56,000 bases of DNA from Psychrobacillus antarcticus (GCF_029533155.1 NZ_JAIZDB010000031.1:1-56000); one strand, 5' to 3'. Counted from the first letter of the stretch, positions 1 to 9,229 are shown. The notes: generated by a model from the sequence alone, not told the origin. A program made the numbers and translations.

Positions 1-82
1 GACGATGAGGTAGATAGGTTCGGGGTGGAAGCGTGGCGACACGTGCAGCTGACGAATACTAATCGATCGAGGACTTAACCAA
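1..82 (+). rRNA. rrl: 23S rRNA, 3' end (partial)
   Basis: The first bases match the conserved 3' end of Bacillales 23S rRNA: the sarcin-ricin-distal helix region and the closing segment ending in GAGGACTTAACC. The rest of the gene lies outside the window. It is followed by a spacer of about 105 bp and then 5S, the usual 16S-23S-5S order. The exact mature 3' end is uncertain by a few bases. Confidence 0.93.
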
Positions 83-187
83 ATTTGTTTAACGTAACAA
101 TGTCGTTTATCCAGTTTTGAGTGAACAAGCACTCTAATGAGGGTTTCAACATACAACGCAATTCGTCGTGTATTGGAGGCCGAATAA

Positions 188-304
<117 letters not shown>

Positions 305-312
305 ACCAAAAG

Positions 313-352
313 AAAAGTCGTTACCGAGTTAAATCGGTAACGACTTTTTTGT
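313..352 (+). terminator. Intrinsic terminator of the upstream rRNA operon
   Basis: A perfect inverted repeat (AAAAGTCGTTACCGA pairing with TCGGTAACGACTTTT around a 6-base loop) is followed by a T-run. It lies 8 bp after 5S. The last 15 bases (GTAACGACTTTTTTG) recur at about 446-460, which suggests a local duplication or insertion junction. Confidence 0.93.
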
Positions 353-460
353 AACTCGAAATAATAAGTTATGGGCTATATTTGTAATTTAAGGGCTATG
401 TGGGCTACCTATAACATCCAGTAATCAGCCGCCCCTACTTACTCTGTAACGACTTTTTTG

Positions 461-1249
461 AAAGATAAGAAAAGTATATAAAAATACAGCATGAACACCA
501 GTTTTACAGGGATTTTAAGAATGATTAATACTACTGATTTCCGTGTCGGTGGAGTTACAAAGGCTAAGAGCGCCAAGTCTCAAAAGGAAGGCAATCTAAG
601 TTCGCCGCGTCCTGCGGCAACGATTGCATAACCCACCTCCTGTGGGCCTCAACGTCTTTGCTGCGGGGCTTTCAGCTCGTGCACCTGTCGCTTCGCTATC
701 GGTGCAGAAAACATTTGCTGTTCCCACAGGAGTCGCCACTTTCACTCCAATCAATTACATGAGTAGTACCAAACTATGGGATATTGCATAGACTCTCGCT
801 TAGAATAAGAAGAGTAGTCGGAGTTAATGTGGGGATAAAACCGTCTGTTGAATTTGGGAATGAAATTGTGTAAGGAAGGATGAAGATAGTAGATTTCCTT
901 TTTTACTAGTGGAAATAAAGAGAAATAGTAAGTGTCTATCCAATAAAGAAGCGGAATAGCGAACGAAATTGCATCTTCGTGAGCCTCCTCTTTAATAGGT
1001 AAGGGTCTATTCTCTAGTTATCCAAAAATGCACTAACCTGTTTCTAAGAGTTGTAGGAGGGCGACGGACTGAAAAACGCCATAAGATTAGCGAGAAAAAA
1101 AGATGCTGGTCGTGACTTCAGTCACGACCAGCATCTTTTAAAAAATCAAACGGTAATTTATATAGCAATAAGTCTGTCCAAAGCCTTTCGAAAACAGTAG
1201 TAACAGATTTAGATCCTAAAGGACCGGGCGTTTTTTTGCCTGGTTTTTC
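461..1249 (+). repeat. Long dispersed repeat, copy A
   Basis: About 790 bp that aligns in the same orientation with 34418-35167. Shared landmarks are the AT-rich start (AAGTATATAAAAATACAGCA), a GC-rich block with CACAGGAGTCGCCACTTTCA, AAGAAGCG-AATAGCGAACGA, a long hairpin (1099-1138), a tail containing AAGTCTGTCCAAAGCC, and a terminator-like end (GGGC, T-run, GCCTGG, T-run). The part at about 545-720 has diverged from copy B. No conserved reading frame is seen. GC-rich intergenic repeats of this style are common in Bacillaceae; I cannot assign a named family. Confidence 0.85.
1099..1138 (+). repeat. Hairpin module of repeat copy A
   Basis: A perfect 18-bp stem with a TTCA loop: AAAGATGCTGGTCGTGAC pairs with GTCACGACCAGCATCTTT. 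A near-identical hairpin is at 35020-35059. A different but equally perfect one is at 30739-30786, sharing the core TGGTYGTGAC-N4-GTCACRACCA. Because both arms changed together between copies, the paired structure appears to be selected. Confidence 0.85.
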
Positions 1250-1406
1250 TTGTGTATTTTTTATTAAAATGGACATGCAAAAACTCTTGCCTAGAAGATT
1301 TTAGTTTAAAGGGAAATTGGGTAGAAATAAGGTGACTATCGCCTGTACTCGGAACTATTCATGTATAATAGAAGAAAGAAATTAGAACGTATAGCGAGGT
1401 AATGTA

Positions 1407-2828
1407 ATGGTAGAGAAAAGACCGTTGGTGGAGGCATTGGAGCAATTTCATAAGAAAAAACCGATTTCTTTTCATGTGCCTGGACATAAACATGGACTTT
1501 TATCCAATCTACCACAACCTATTAGGGATTCGATGCAATACGACGTGACTGAATTAAATGGACTGGATGATTATCATCATCCAGAAGAAGCTATTAAAGC
1601 AGCAGAGCAATTACTGACCAAACTATATAACACCGATAAAAGTTTCTTTTTAGTGAATGGTACGACTATTGGTAACCTCGCTATGATTTATGCAACCTGT
1701 AAATATGGAGAACAAATTATTGTACAGCGAAATGCTCATAAATCTATTTTTCATGCTATTGAATTGGTTGGGGTAGAGCCTATTTTTGTATCTCCTGAAT
1801 GGGATGAACGATCTAAAACCGCATCCTATGTATCATTAAAGGTAATGGAAGAAGCAATTCAACAATATCCTTTTGCCAAAGCAGTTGTGTTAACCTATCC
1901 AAACTATTATGGGGTCTCCTCTCCGGACTTGGAGAATATTATTAGACTATGTCATAGTCTACAAATACCTGTGCTCGTAGATGAGGCTCACGGTGCACAT
2001 TTCCGGACACATAGCGAGTTTCCAAAGTCGGCATTATTATTTGGAGCTGATGTCGTGGTGCAGTCAGCACATAAAACTTTACCAGCGTTAACGATGGGTT
2101 CATTTTTACATATTCATTCTGATTTGATTGATAGCAAAAAAATAAATAAATACTTAAGAATGTTGCAAACGAGCAGTCCTTCCTATTTAATCTTAGCCTC
2201 CCTTGATGATGCAAGAAGTTATGTGGAAAGATATAGTCCAATGGATTATAAACAGTTGATGGATAGAAGAGAAGTGTTTTTGGAAGCTTTAGGAACAATA
2301 TCATTAATCGAAGTGGTTCAAGTAGACGACCCATTAAAACTATTACTACGCGTTGGAAAGTATTCAGGGTTTCAAGTACGGCAGGCTTTTGAGAAGGAAA
2401 ATATATTTGTGGAGCTAGCGGATCCATATCAAGTCTTGCTCATTCTACCGTTACTAAAAGTGGAGCATGAATATGCATTTGCAGAGATTAGAAAGCGAAT
2501 AAAATCTGCTGTAGATCAGTTAAAAAAAGAAAATCCAGATGGTATAAATAATTTGTTTCAGATGGAACAAAAATCTATTTCTACTTTAGAGATGAATATG
2601 GAGCTATTAAGTGAGAAACAAGGCGAATGGATTCCTTATGTACGATCGATTGGAAGGATAGCTAAAGGGATGATCGTTCCTTACCCTCCAGGCATCCCAT
2701 TAATCTTACCAGGGGAGAAGATTACGGTTTCCATTCTTACCGAATTAGAAGATTGGCTTGATAAAGGCGCCTTGTTTCAAGGAGAGCATCGTTTAGAAGA
2801 AAAGTTAATATATGTAGTGGAGGATTAA
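1407..2828 (+). CDS. Orn/Lys/Arg decarboxylase family PLP enzyme (YaaO/SpeA-like)
   Basis: A 473-residue fold-type I PLP enzyme of the ornithine/lysine/arginine decarboxylase family (short Gram-positive form, as YaaO). Members release CO2 from a basic amino acid to give a polyamine precursor; the substrate here is not known. The N-terminal FHVPGHKHG motif (22-30), a DEAHGAH segment (~192-198) and the PLP-lysine motif SAHKT with Lys223 are present, and the C-terminal domain contains [13 protein letters not shown]. The ATG follows GAGGTAA. It is the first gene of a run leading into tmk, the same position as B. subtilis yaaO. Confidence is high for the family and low for the substrate. Confidence 0.88.
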   Translation: MVEKRPLVEALEQFHKKKPISFHVPGHKHGLLSNLPQPIRDSMQYDVTELNGLDDYHHPEEAIKAAEQLLTKLYNTDKSFFLVNGTTIGNLAMIYATCKYGEQIIVQRNAHKSIFHAIELVGVEPIFVSPEWDERSKTASYVSLKVMEEAIQQYPFAKAVVLTYPNYYGVSSPDLENIIRLCHSLQIPVLVDEAHGAHFRTHSEFPKSALLFGADVVVQSAHKTLPALTMGSFLHIHSDLIDSKKINKYLRMLQTSSPSYLILASLDDARSYVERYSPMDYKQLMDRREVFLEALGTISLIEVVQVDDPLKLLLRVGKYSGFQVRQAFEKENIFVELADPYQVLLILPLLKVEHEYAFAEIRKRIKSAVDQLKKENPDGINNLFQMEQKSISTLEMNMELLSEKQGEWIPYVRSIGRIAKGMIVPYPPGIPLILPGEKITVSILTELEDWLDKGALFQGEHRLEEKLIYVVED

Positions 2829-2830
2829 CT

Positions 2831-3472
2831 GTGCAGAAAAAAGGGTATTTTATTACAAGTGAGGGTCCAGAAGGTGCCGGAAAAACAACTGTTATGAATT
2901 TATTAGGAGAGCGATTAATAGAGGAAGGTTACGATGTTGTAATGACAAGAGAGCCTGGAGGAATTATGATTTCCGAAAAGATTCGTAACATAATTTTAGA
3001 TAATAAGCATACAATGATGGAAAGCCGTACGGAAGCATTACTATATGCAGCTGCTAGAAGACAACACTTAGTAGAGAAGATTCTCCCCGCGTTAGAAGCT
3101 GGGAAAATTGTAATTTGTGATAGATTTATTGATAGCTCATTAGCATATCAAGGTTTTGCTCGAGGTATAGGAGTAGACGAAATATGGGCTATTAATAAGT
3201 TTGCTATAGGAGACACGATGCCAGAAAGAACGCTCCTTTTTGACGTGGATCCTGCAGTAGGATTATCTAGAATTAATGCACATAAGGATCGAGAGAAGAA
3301 CCGATTAGATGTGGAAAATTTAGCATTCCACCAAAAAGTACGCGCTGGTTATTTAGCGTTAGTTGAAAAATACCCGGAACGTATACAAGTAATAGATGCC
3401 TCCCAACCGGTAGAGAAAGTATTAGAGGAAGCCTATGTAGTCATCAAACGGGAATTAGAAATTGTTAGATAA
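2831..3472 (+). CDS. tmk: Thymidylate kinase
   Basis: Phosphorylates dTMP to dTDP with ATP, an essential step in dTTP supply, in the cytosol. The 213-residue protein has a P-loop GPEGAGKT (12-19), the DRF motif (Asp97-Phe99) followed by SSLAYQG, and a LID-type segment around [10 protein letters not shown]. Translation appears to start at a GTG seven bases after GGAGG. The gene starts two bases after the decarboxylase stop, so the two are probably cotranscribed. Length and neighbours match B. subtilis tmk. Confidence 0.96.
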   Translation: MQKKGYFITSEGPEGAGKTTVMNLLGERLIEEGYDVVMTREPGGIMISEKIRNIILDNKHTMMESRTEALLYAAARRQHLVEKILPALEAGKIVICDRFIDSSLAYQGFARGIGVDEIWAINKFAIGDTMPERTLLFDVDPAVGLSRINAHKDREKNRLDVENLAFHQKVRAGYLALVEKYPERIQVIDASQPVEKVLEEAYVVIKRELEIVR

Positions 3473-3511
3473 TTCATGTTATAATAAAAGAAAAAATATT
3501 ATTAGGGGTGA

Positions 3512-3847
<336 letters not shown>

Positions 3848-3871
3848 TAATGAAGGAAGGAGTAGTAAGAA

Positions 3872-4312
3872 GTGAAAATTAATCAAGATATGCGTGTTGG
3901 TATAGATAAGATTCGAAAAGATGCCATGCAGAATGGAAATCAGTCGGTTAAATTTGGTCAAATGATTACAAAACAAGAACAACGTATGCAGACGGATACT
4001 CTCACAAGACTTCTCGGAGATATTTCTACGGCGGGGGATCGTCTAGCACGTTCTCGAAACTTACGTGATATGGCTAAGTTTAAAATGCTTATTCGTAAGT
4101 TCTTGAATGAAGCTGTCGATTTTGGAATGGGATTAAAACAGTCTCATACATGGAACCGGTTTGGTGAAGGAAGAAAGTTGAAACTTGTAGAAACAATAGA
4201 TGAAAAGTTAGTTGAATTAGCAGAAGAGATTTTGAGTCAAGAAAAAAGTTCTATAGACTTGCTCGATAAAATTGGAGAAATAAAAGGCTTACTTATTAAT
4301 TTATATACGTAA
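3872..4312 (+). CDS. yaaR: YaaR family protein (DUF327)
   Basis: A 146-residue, highly charged, probably all-helical cytosolic protein of the YaaR/DUF327 family. The biochemical role is unknown; its conserved place beside darA and holB is the main clue. A GTG start follows GGAAGGAG. No membrane segment or catalytic motif is visible. The family call rests on gene order plus the conserved TWNRFGEGRKLKLVE and LDKIGEIKGLLINLY segments. Confidence 0.88.
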   Translation: MKINQDMRVGIDKIRKDAMQNGNQSVKFGQMITKQEQRMQTDTLTRLLGDISTAGDRLARSRNLRDMAKFKMLIRKFLNEAVDFGMGLKQSHTWNRFGEGRKLKLVETIDEKLVELAEEILSQEKSSIDLLDKIGEIKGLLINLYT

Positions 4313-4314
4313 GT

Positions 4315-4354
4315 TTCCCGTGTTTTCGCATAATGCGAAATGCGGGATTTTTCA
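4315..4354 (+). terminator. Probable terminator after yaaR
   Basis: An inverted repeat CCCGTGTTTTCGCA / TGCGAAATGCGGG with a short TAA loop is followed by ATTTTT. It directly follows the yaaR stop codon and probably ends the tmk-darA-yaaR transcript. Confidence 0.72.
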
Positions 4355-4498
4355 AATGTCATAGGTGTTGATCAGTCGGTTAATGGGAAAGGCTAAATTT
4401 GGCGACGAGCCTTTGCACACGAGCACCACGATGTCGTAAACTTAAACTAGCTAGCAAATATATAGGAGCTTGCATTTTCTTAGAAAGAGGTGAAAGTG

Positions 4499-5506
4499 AT
4501 GAGAAACTGGTCGATTGAGGACATAGAAAGATTACAACCAACCGTAGTTAAACAAATTCAAAAGATTGTGTCCAAAAATCGAATCGGGCATGCCTATATT
4601 CTGGAAGGGGCTAAAGGAACTGGAAAAGAAAAGGTCATGCAATTTTTTGTTCAGCTCCTTTTTTGTGAAGAACCAGAAAATAATGTTCCATGTGAAACAT
4701 GTAGATCGTGTAAATTATTAAAATCCTCCAATCACCTTAACTTTATGCAACTAGAACCTGATGGTCAGTTTATAAAAAAAGGACAAGTAGATGAATTGGT
4801 TCATGCATTAAGTAAAACTACTATTGAAAAACAACGAAAAATATATGTAATACATCATGCAGACCAATTAAATGCAAGTGCTGGAAATACGTTATTGAAG
4901 TTTTTAGAAGAGCCTCAGAGCGAGATAACGGCCATTTTATTGACTGATAGAATGCATGCTTTACTTCCTACCATTCGCTCTAGATGTCAGCATCTAAGTT
5001 TATCTCCAATGCCAACTGCCATCCTAAAGCAGAAGTTAATAGAAGAGGGAATCACTGATTCTATGGCATCTACAGTCTGTAAAATGACGAATCAAGTAGA
5101 AGAAGCAATTAACTTAGCAAAAGATGAGCAGTTTGGACTTGTGAGGAAATCAGTGTTAAAATTGGTTGAAGCGAATGGAAGAAGTGTTCAGGATGCATTG
5201 ATGTGTATTCATGAAGATTTTGGATCTTTGCTCAAAGAGAAAGAGCAGGCTGAACAAGCGTTAGATTTACTACTATTTGCATATCGTGATATAGTAGCTA
5301 TAAAAGCAAGTCCCATCGCAGATTGTACTTTTCCAGATATGACTTCATATTGGAATCAGGTTGCCTTGCAAACAACATATCAGCAATTATCGAAACAATT
5401 AGAAATGATTTTACATGCAAAACAAAACTTGCATAAAAATATGAATAGAACACTAATGATGGAGCAGTTAATGCTTAACCTGCAGGAGGGATTTACTTTT
5501 GTATAA
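4499..5506 (+). CDS. holB: DNA polymerase III delta' subunit
   Basis: The clamp-loader subunit delta' of the replicative polymerase, 335 residues. The N-terminal AAA+ domain has the P-loop-like GAKGTGKE (37-44) and a four-cysteine zinc cluster (CEEP...CETCRSCK, ~56-71). The LLKFLEEPQ and TIRSRCQ (SRC) motifs typical of clamp-loader proteins follow, with a helical C-terminal part. An in-frame GTG at 4490 is possible, but the ATG at 4499 sits at better distance from AGAGGTG. It overlaps ricT by 8 bases. Confidence 0.95.
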   Translation: MRNWSIEDIERLQPTVVKQIQKIVSKNRIGHAYILEGAKGTGKEKVMQFFVQLLFCEEPENNVPCETCRSCKLLKSSNHLNFMQLEPDGQFIKKGQVDELVHALSKTTIEKQRKIYVIHHADQLNASAGNTLLKFLEEPQSEITAILLTDRMHALLPTIRSRCQHLSLSPMPTAILKQKLIEEGITDSMASTVCKMTNQVEEAINLAKDEQFGLVRKSVLKLVEANGRSVQDALMCIHEDFGSLLKEKEQAEQALDLLLFAYRDIVAIKASPIADCTFPDMTSYWNQVALQTTYQQLSKQLEMILHAKQNLHKNMNRTLMMEQLMLNLQEGFTFV

Positions 5507-6329
5507 TGTTGTAGGAGTCCGCTTTAAGAAAGCGGGTAAAATATATTATTTTGATCCAGTGGATTTTGCTTTAGATAAAGATGATTATGTAATCGTCGAA
5601 ACGGCTAGAGGGGTAGAGTACGGTAAAGTTGTAGTTCCAATCAAGCAAGTTGGAGAACATGACGTTGTGCTTCCTTTAAAACAAGTAGTAAGACCTTCTA
5701 CGGATAAAGATCGTATTCAAGTAGAAGAAAATAGATTAGAATCAGCCCAAGCCCTTGCATTAGGGACTGACAAGATTATCGAAAGAAGTCTTGAAATGAA
5801 GTTGGTAGATGTTGAATATACATTCGACCGAAATAAAATTATTTTTTATTTTACTGCAGAAGGTCGCGTGGACTTCCGAGACTTGGTAAAAGATTTAGCG
5901 TCCGTATTTAGAACTCGTATTGAACTTAGACAAATTGGTGTTCGTGATGAAGCGAAAATGTTAGGTGGTATAGGTCCTTGTGGCCGAATGCTTTGCTGTT
6001 CTACATTTTTAGGTGATTTTGAGCCAGTTTCTATAAAAATGGCAAAAGATCAAAACTTATCCCTGAATCCATCTAAAATTTCAGGACTTTGTGGTCGACT
6101 TATGTGCTGCTTAAAGTACGAGAATGATGAGTACGAAACTGCTAGAGAACAAATGCCGGACATCGGAGACAAAGTTGAAACGCCTGATGGACTAGGTAGA
6201 GTAGTGAGTATGAATATTTTAGAACGAATTTTACGTATTGAATTACCTGATCCACAACGTATTCTAGATTATACGTTAGAAGAAATTACAAACCATGCGA
6301 CAAATCAAGTGCAATGGTCGGGGCAATGA
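5499..6329 (+). CDS. ricT: RicT (YaaT), PSP1-domain subunit of the Y-complex
   Basis: A subunit of the RicA-RicF-RicT complex, which in B. subtilis carries Fe-S clusters and affects mRNA maturation (RNase Y), sporulation phosphorelay and competence. The 276-residue protein has the PSP1 core with conserved cysteines in GPCGRMLCCS (~162) and CGRLMCC (~199). A TTG start is placed 8 bases after AGGAGGG, overlapping holB; the resulting N-terminus MYNVVGVRFKKAGKIYYFD agrees with the family. Very strong conservation with B. subtilis YaaT. Confidence 0.95.
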   Translation: MYNVVGVRFKKAGKIYYFDPVDFALDKDDYVIVETARGVEYGKVVVPIKQVGEHDVVLPLKQVVRPSTDKDRIQVEENRLESAQALALGTDKIIERSLEMKLVDVEYTFDRNKIIFYFTAEGRVDFRDLVKDLASVFRTRIELRQIGVRDEAKMLGGIGPCGRMLCCSTFLGDFEPVSIKMAKDQNLSLNPSKISGLCGRLMCCLKYENDEYETAREQMPDIGDKVETPDGLGRVVSMNILERILRIELPDPQRILDYTLEEITNHATNQVQWSGQ

Positions 6330-6341
6330 GGTGAATGTGTG

Positions 6342-6695
6342 ATGGACCGCAATTTTTTTGATACAATTATAGATTTTGAAAAACAATTAGAGTCCACGCA
6401 GCTGCAATTTCGCGCTTTAAAAGAATTTGTGGCGATAATGGTTGAAGAACGTGAAGCGCTACAGCAAGAGAATAATCATTTAAGACAGCGACTCGATGAA
6501 ATACATGAAAAAGAAGCAATGATGGAGAAAATGCGTGATGAGAAATTGAACAAGCTTGATGTAGGAGAGGGCCATGATAATCTAGCTCGCCTCTATCAAG
6601 AAGGCTATCATGTTTGTCATGTTCACTTTGGGAGTTCTCGAAAAGAAGAGGATTGTCTATTCTGTCTTTCATTTCTAAACAAACAAAATGCATAA
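6342..6695 (+). CDS. yabA: Replication initiation control protein YabA
   Basis: Negative regulator of replication initiation that binds DnaA and DnaN. The 117-residue protein has an N-terminal coiled-coil (residues ~1-60, heptad-like L/E/Q rich), a linker, and a C-terminal zinc-binding domain with C/H ligands ([10 protein letters not shown]...CLFC). ATG 6342 is preferred over the GTG at 6339 because it lies 8 bases after GAGGTG. It follows ricT by 12 bases. Confidence 0.95.
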   Translation: MDRNFFDTIIDFEKQLESTQLQFRALKEFVAIMVEEREALQQENNHLRQRLDEIHEKEAMMEKMRDEKLNKLDVGEGHDNLARLYQEGYHVCHVHFGSSRKEEDCLFCLSFLNKQNA

Positions 6696-6702
6696 ACAAT
6701 TG

Positions 6703-6745
6703 ACTGATGCCACTCCATAAGTGGGTGTCAGTCTTTTATTTTGCT
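6703..6745 (+). terminator. Terminator after yabA
   Basis: GACTGATGCCACTC pairs with GTGGGTGTCAGTC around a short loop, followed by TTTTATTTT. It ends the holB-ricT-yabA unit and overlaps the leader of the methyltransferase gene. Confidence 0.8.
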
Positions 6746-6759
6746 TGGGGGTAATAATT

Positions 6760-7506
6760 ATGGAACAATGGTTAAAGGATGACGAACGACTAGATTATTT
6801 ATTGGCAGAGGATTTACGCATTATTCAAAGTCCTTCTGTCTTCTCCTTTTCTTTGGATGCAGTATTGCTAGCTCGATTTTCATATGTACCGATAAAAAAG
6901 GGAAAGATTGTAGATATTTGTTCAGGAAACGGTGCAATCCCATTATTTCTTAGCGCTCGAACAGATGCGGAGATTATTGGTGTTGAATTACAGGAAAGAT
7001 TAGCGGATATGGCTACAAGAAGTGTTCTATTTAATAATCTTTCAGATCAAATTACTATTAGACAGGCAGATGCAAAGGGTATTGCTAAAGAGATTGGTTC
7101 TGAAAAATTTGATGTTGTTACTTGTAACCCACCCTATTTTCCAGCTAATGGGGCAAGTGAGAAAAACTTAAAAGAGCATCTAGCAATTGCTCGCCATGAG
7201 ATTCATCTTACCTTGGAAGAGGCAGTTCAATCTGCTAGCGAATTATTAAAACAGGGTGGGAAAGCTGCCTTTGTTCATCGTCCTGGGAGACTTCTCGATA
7301 TCGTAACTGCGATGAGAACTAATCGTATAGAGCCAAAAAGAATTCGTTTCGTCTATCCAAAAGAAGGAAAAGAAGCAAATACATTACTTATTGAAGGTAT
7401 AAAAGATGGGAAGCCTGATTTAAAAATATTACCGCCTTTATATGTGTATGGAGCTGACGGAAAATATACGCAAGAAGTAAAAGAGATGCTGTATGGAAAA
7501 GAGTGA
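6760..7506 (+). CDS. yabB: tRNA1(Val) A37 N6-methyltransferase family (YabB/TrmN6-like)
   Basis: A 248-residue SAM-dependent methyltransferase. The SAM motif [13 protein letters not shown] (~48-60) and the adenine-N6 catalytic motif NPPYF are intact. Relatives modify tRNA; YabB of B. subtilis is assigned as the tRNA1(Val) A37 enzyme by homology with E. coli TrmN6. The ATG at 6760 follows TTGGGGGT; upstream in-frame codons lie inside the yabA terminator and are rejected. It overlaps yazA by 14 bases, an obvious operon. Confidence 0.9.
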   Translation: MEQWLKDDERLDYLLAEDLRIIQSPSVFSFSLDAVLLARFSYVPIKKGKIVDICSGNGAIPLFLSARTDAEIIGVELQERLADMATRSVLFNNLSDQITIRQADAKGIAKEIGSEKFDVVTCNPPYFPANGASEKNLKEHLAIARHEIHLTLEEAVQSASELLKQGGKAAFVHRPGRLLDIVTAMRTNRIEPKRIRFVYPKEGKEANTLLIEGIKDGKPDLKILPPLYVYGADGKYTQEVKEMLYGKE

Positions 7507-7756
7507 AAAACAACATACTTTTTATGTCTTAGAATGTAAGGACGGATCTTACTATGCCGGTTATACGAATGATTTAGTGAAACGGGTTAAGGTACATAAC
7601 GAAGGAAAGGGAGCAAAGTATACACGCGCCAAGCGGCCAGTTATTTGTATATATAGCGAACTGTATAAAACAAAACAAGAGGCTATGCAAGCTGAATATG
7701 CTTTTAAGCAGCTGACGAGAATTCAAAAAATAAATTATATGGGGGCAAATAAATGA
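7493..7756 (+). CDS. yazA: GIY-YIG domain protein YazA
   Basis: An 87-residue single-domain GIY-YIG nuclease-superfamily protein (UPF0213). It shows [18 protein letters not shown] (~10-27), a conserved Arg (KRVKVHN) and the Glu in QAEYAFK. The cellular substrate is unknown. It is about a dozen residues shorter at the C-terminus than B. subtilis YazA. It overlaps both neighbours (yabB, rsmI), so translation is probably coupled. Confidence 0.92.
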   Translation: MEKSEKQHTFYVLECKDGSYYAGYTNDLVKRVKVHNEGKGAKYTRAKRPVICIYSELYKTKQEAMQAEYAFKQLTRIQKINYMGANK

Positions 7757-8634
7757 TGAAATCACAGAAATCGACCGAGCATGAACATGGTAGCTGCTTG
7801 TATTTAGTTGCAACACCCATAGGTAACTTAGAAGATATGACGATAAGAGCCATTCGAATATTAAAAGAAGTAGATATTATTGCAGCGGAGGATACGAGAA
7901 ATACGAAAAAGCTGTGTAACTATTTTGAGATTTCTACGCCACTTATAAGCTATCACGACCATAACCTACAAGTTGGTGGGGAAAAACTATTGGAACTGTT
8001 GGGAGAGGGGAAAAGCATAGCATTGGTTAGTGATGCGGGTCTCCCTTGTATTTCTGATCCTGGAGCAGATATTGTTGCTAAAGCAGTAAAAGAAGGCTTT
8101 GCAGTTGTACCGATTCCGGGAGCAAACGCAGCACTTAGTGCACTAATTGCATCTGGACTATCCACACAGCCCTTTTTCTTTTATGGTTTTTTAAGTCGCA
8201 ATAAAAAAGAAAGGAAAGTAGAGATCGAAAAGCTACAAAAAAGACAAGAGTCCGTTATTCTATATGAGTCACCACATCGCTTAAAGGAATCGTTACGAGA
8301 TATGCAGTCTATTATTACTGGAACTCGCAAAGTTGTATTAGCTCGAGAGCTAACAAAAAAGTTTGAAGAGTTTTTAAGAGGTACGATTGACGAAGCTGTT
8401 GAGTGGGTGGAGCAGGCAGAGATACGAGGAGAATTCTGTATTGTATTAGAAGGAAATGAAGGCGATGCTGAAACAAGTGAAGAAGCACAGTGGTGGTCAG
8501 AGCTAACATTGGAAGAGCATGTGGACCAACTAATAGCAGAAAAACAGTGTACTTCAAAGGAAGCTATTAAAGAAGTGGCAATCCAAAGAGGTCTATCTAA
8601 AAGAGAAGTCTATCAAAATTATCATGTAGAGTAA
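7753..8634 (+). CDS. rsmI: 16S rRNA 2'-O-ribose C1402 methyltransferase
   Basis: RsmI (YabC) methylates C1402 in the decoding centre of 16S rRNA. The 293-residue tetrapyrrole-methylase-fold protein has LVATPIGNLEDMT near residue 18, AEDTRNT, SDAGLPCISDPG and the PGANA motif. The start is an ATGATG doublet; the first overlaps the yazA stop. Last gene of the yabB-yazA-rsmI unit, facing abrB. Confidence 0.95.
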   Translation: MMKSQKSTEHEHGSCLYLVATPIGNLEDMTIRAIRILKEVDIIAAEDTRNTKKLCNYFEISTPLISYHDHNLQVGGEKLLELLGEGKSIALVSDAGLPCISDPGADIVAKAVKEGFAVVPIPGANAALSALIASGLSTQPFFFYGFLSRNKKERKVEIEKLQKRQESVILYESPHRLKESLRDMQSIITGTRKVVLARELTKKFEEFLRGTIDEAVEWVEQAEIRGEFCIVLEGNEGDAETSEEAQWWSELTLEEHVDQLIAEKQCTSKEAIKEVAIQRGLSKREVYQNYHVE

Positions 8635-8635
8635 A

Positions 8636-8670
8636 AAGAACCGTAAACTTTTAAGTTTACGGTTCTCAAT
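8636..8670. terminator. Bidirectional terminator between rsmI and abrB
   Basis: GAACCGTAAACTT pairs with AAGTTTACGGTTC around a 2-3 base loop, flanked by A-run and T-rich ends. It lies between two convergent genes and can serve both. Confidence 0.85.
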
Positions 8671-8678
8671 TTAGTTAA

Positions 8679-8954
8679 TTATTTTAGGTTGCTTTGAATC
8701 TCTTTGATTAGTAATTCTGCACCTTCAGGGCTTAGAATCAGTTTTCCACCAACTAGACGAAGGTTATCATCTGAAACTTCTCCAGTAACAGCACAAGTCA
8801 TATTTGGCATATATTTTTTTAGGATGATCTTATCGTCATCTACGTAAATCTCTAATGCATCTTTCTCAGCAATACCTAACGTGCGACGTAATTCGATTGG
8901 AATAACTACACGACCTAATTCATCAACCTTACGTACAATACCTGTAGATTTCAT
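8679..8954 (-). CDS. abrB: Transition-state regulator AbrB
   Basis: A DNA-binding global repressor of post-exponential genes (biofilm, sporulation, antibiotics). The 91-residue protein has the N-terminal swapped-hairpin DNA-binding domain (GIVRKVDELGRVVIPIELRR, 5-24) followed by LGIAEKDALEIYVDDDKIILKKY, and the C-terminal multimerisation part. It is nearly identical to B. subtilis AbrB in the first 50 residues. GGAGA precedes the ATG. Its promoter carries tandem Spo0A boxes (8988-9004). It is one of few minus-strand genes here. Confidence 0.97.
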   Translation of the reverse strand: MKSTGIVRKVDELGRVVIPIELRRTLGIAEKDALEIYVDDDKIILKKYMPNMTCAVTGEVSDDNLRLVGGKLILSPEGAELLIKEIQSNLK

Positions 8955-8987
8955 AATAAATTATTCTCCTCTCAAGAGTGGATATTT

Positions 8988-9004
8988 TTCGCCAAGATTC
9001 GACA
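8988..9004 (-). promoter_or_regulatory. Tandem Spo0A boxes in the abrB leader
   Basis: Read on the + strand, TTCGCCA (8988-8994, one mismatch to the 0A box) and TTCGACA (8998-9004, perfect) are exactly 10 bp apart, on the same face of the helix. They lie about 15-31 bases downstream of the predicted abrB start. In B. subtilis Spo0A~P represses abrB from tandem boxes in this position. Confidence 0.75.
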
Positions 9005-9025
9005 TAAACCTCTTTTATGTAATAT

Positions 9026-9054
9026 ATCATACCAAGTACTACCATTTACGTCAA
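9026..9054 (-). promoter_or_regulatory. SigA promoter of abrB
   Basis: On the minus strand TTGACG (9054-9049), a 17-bp spacer, and TATGAT (9031-9026). Transcription would begin near 9019 and give a leader of about 65 bases through the Spo0A boxes. Confidence 0.75.
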
Positions 9055-9229
9055 TAATTATTGCTTTATCCAAAGAGAGCGTTTTTGTATTAATTTGATT
9101 TTTATACTAATTTATATTAGAAATATGATTCATTTTCAGGTAAATAGGAATTATTTTGATATATTATCTATTTTTTTGAAATTTCTAGTTTGGCAATTCT
9201 CATTCGACAAACTTGAAAAAATGAATTGA

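Larger units (their letters stand above)
353..1406. other. Gene-free stretch holding long repeat copy A
   Basis: No protein gene is supported in these ~1,050 bases. The content is a short AT-rich lead (353-460), the long dispersed repeat (461-1249) and an AT-rich region before the decarboxylase gene. A TATAAT at 1364-1369 may be the -10 of the downstream gene, but no good -35 is visible. In B. subtilis csfB, xpaC and yaaN lie between rrnA and yaaO; none of them is recognisable here. Confidence 0.75.

Noticed and set aside
1099-1138. CRISPR repeat or phage attachment site reading of the long hairpin
   Set aside because: Copies are far apart, not regularly spaced, and no integrase or cas gene is in the window.
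1942-2427. A 161-codon open frame opposite the decarboxylase gene
   Set aside because: Antisense shadow of a well-conserved enzyme; no ribosome site and unlikely composition.
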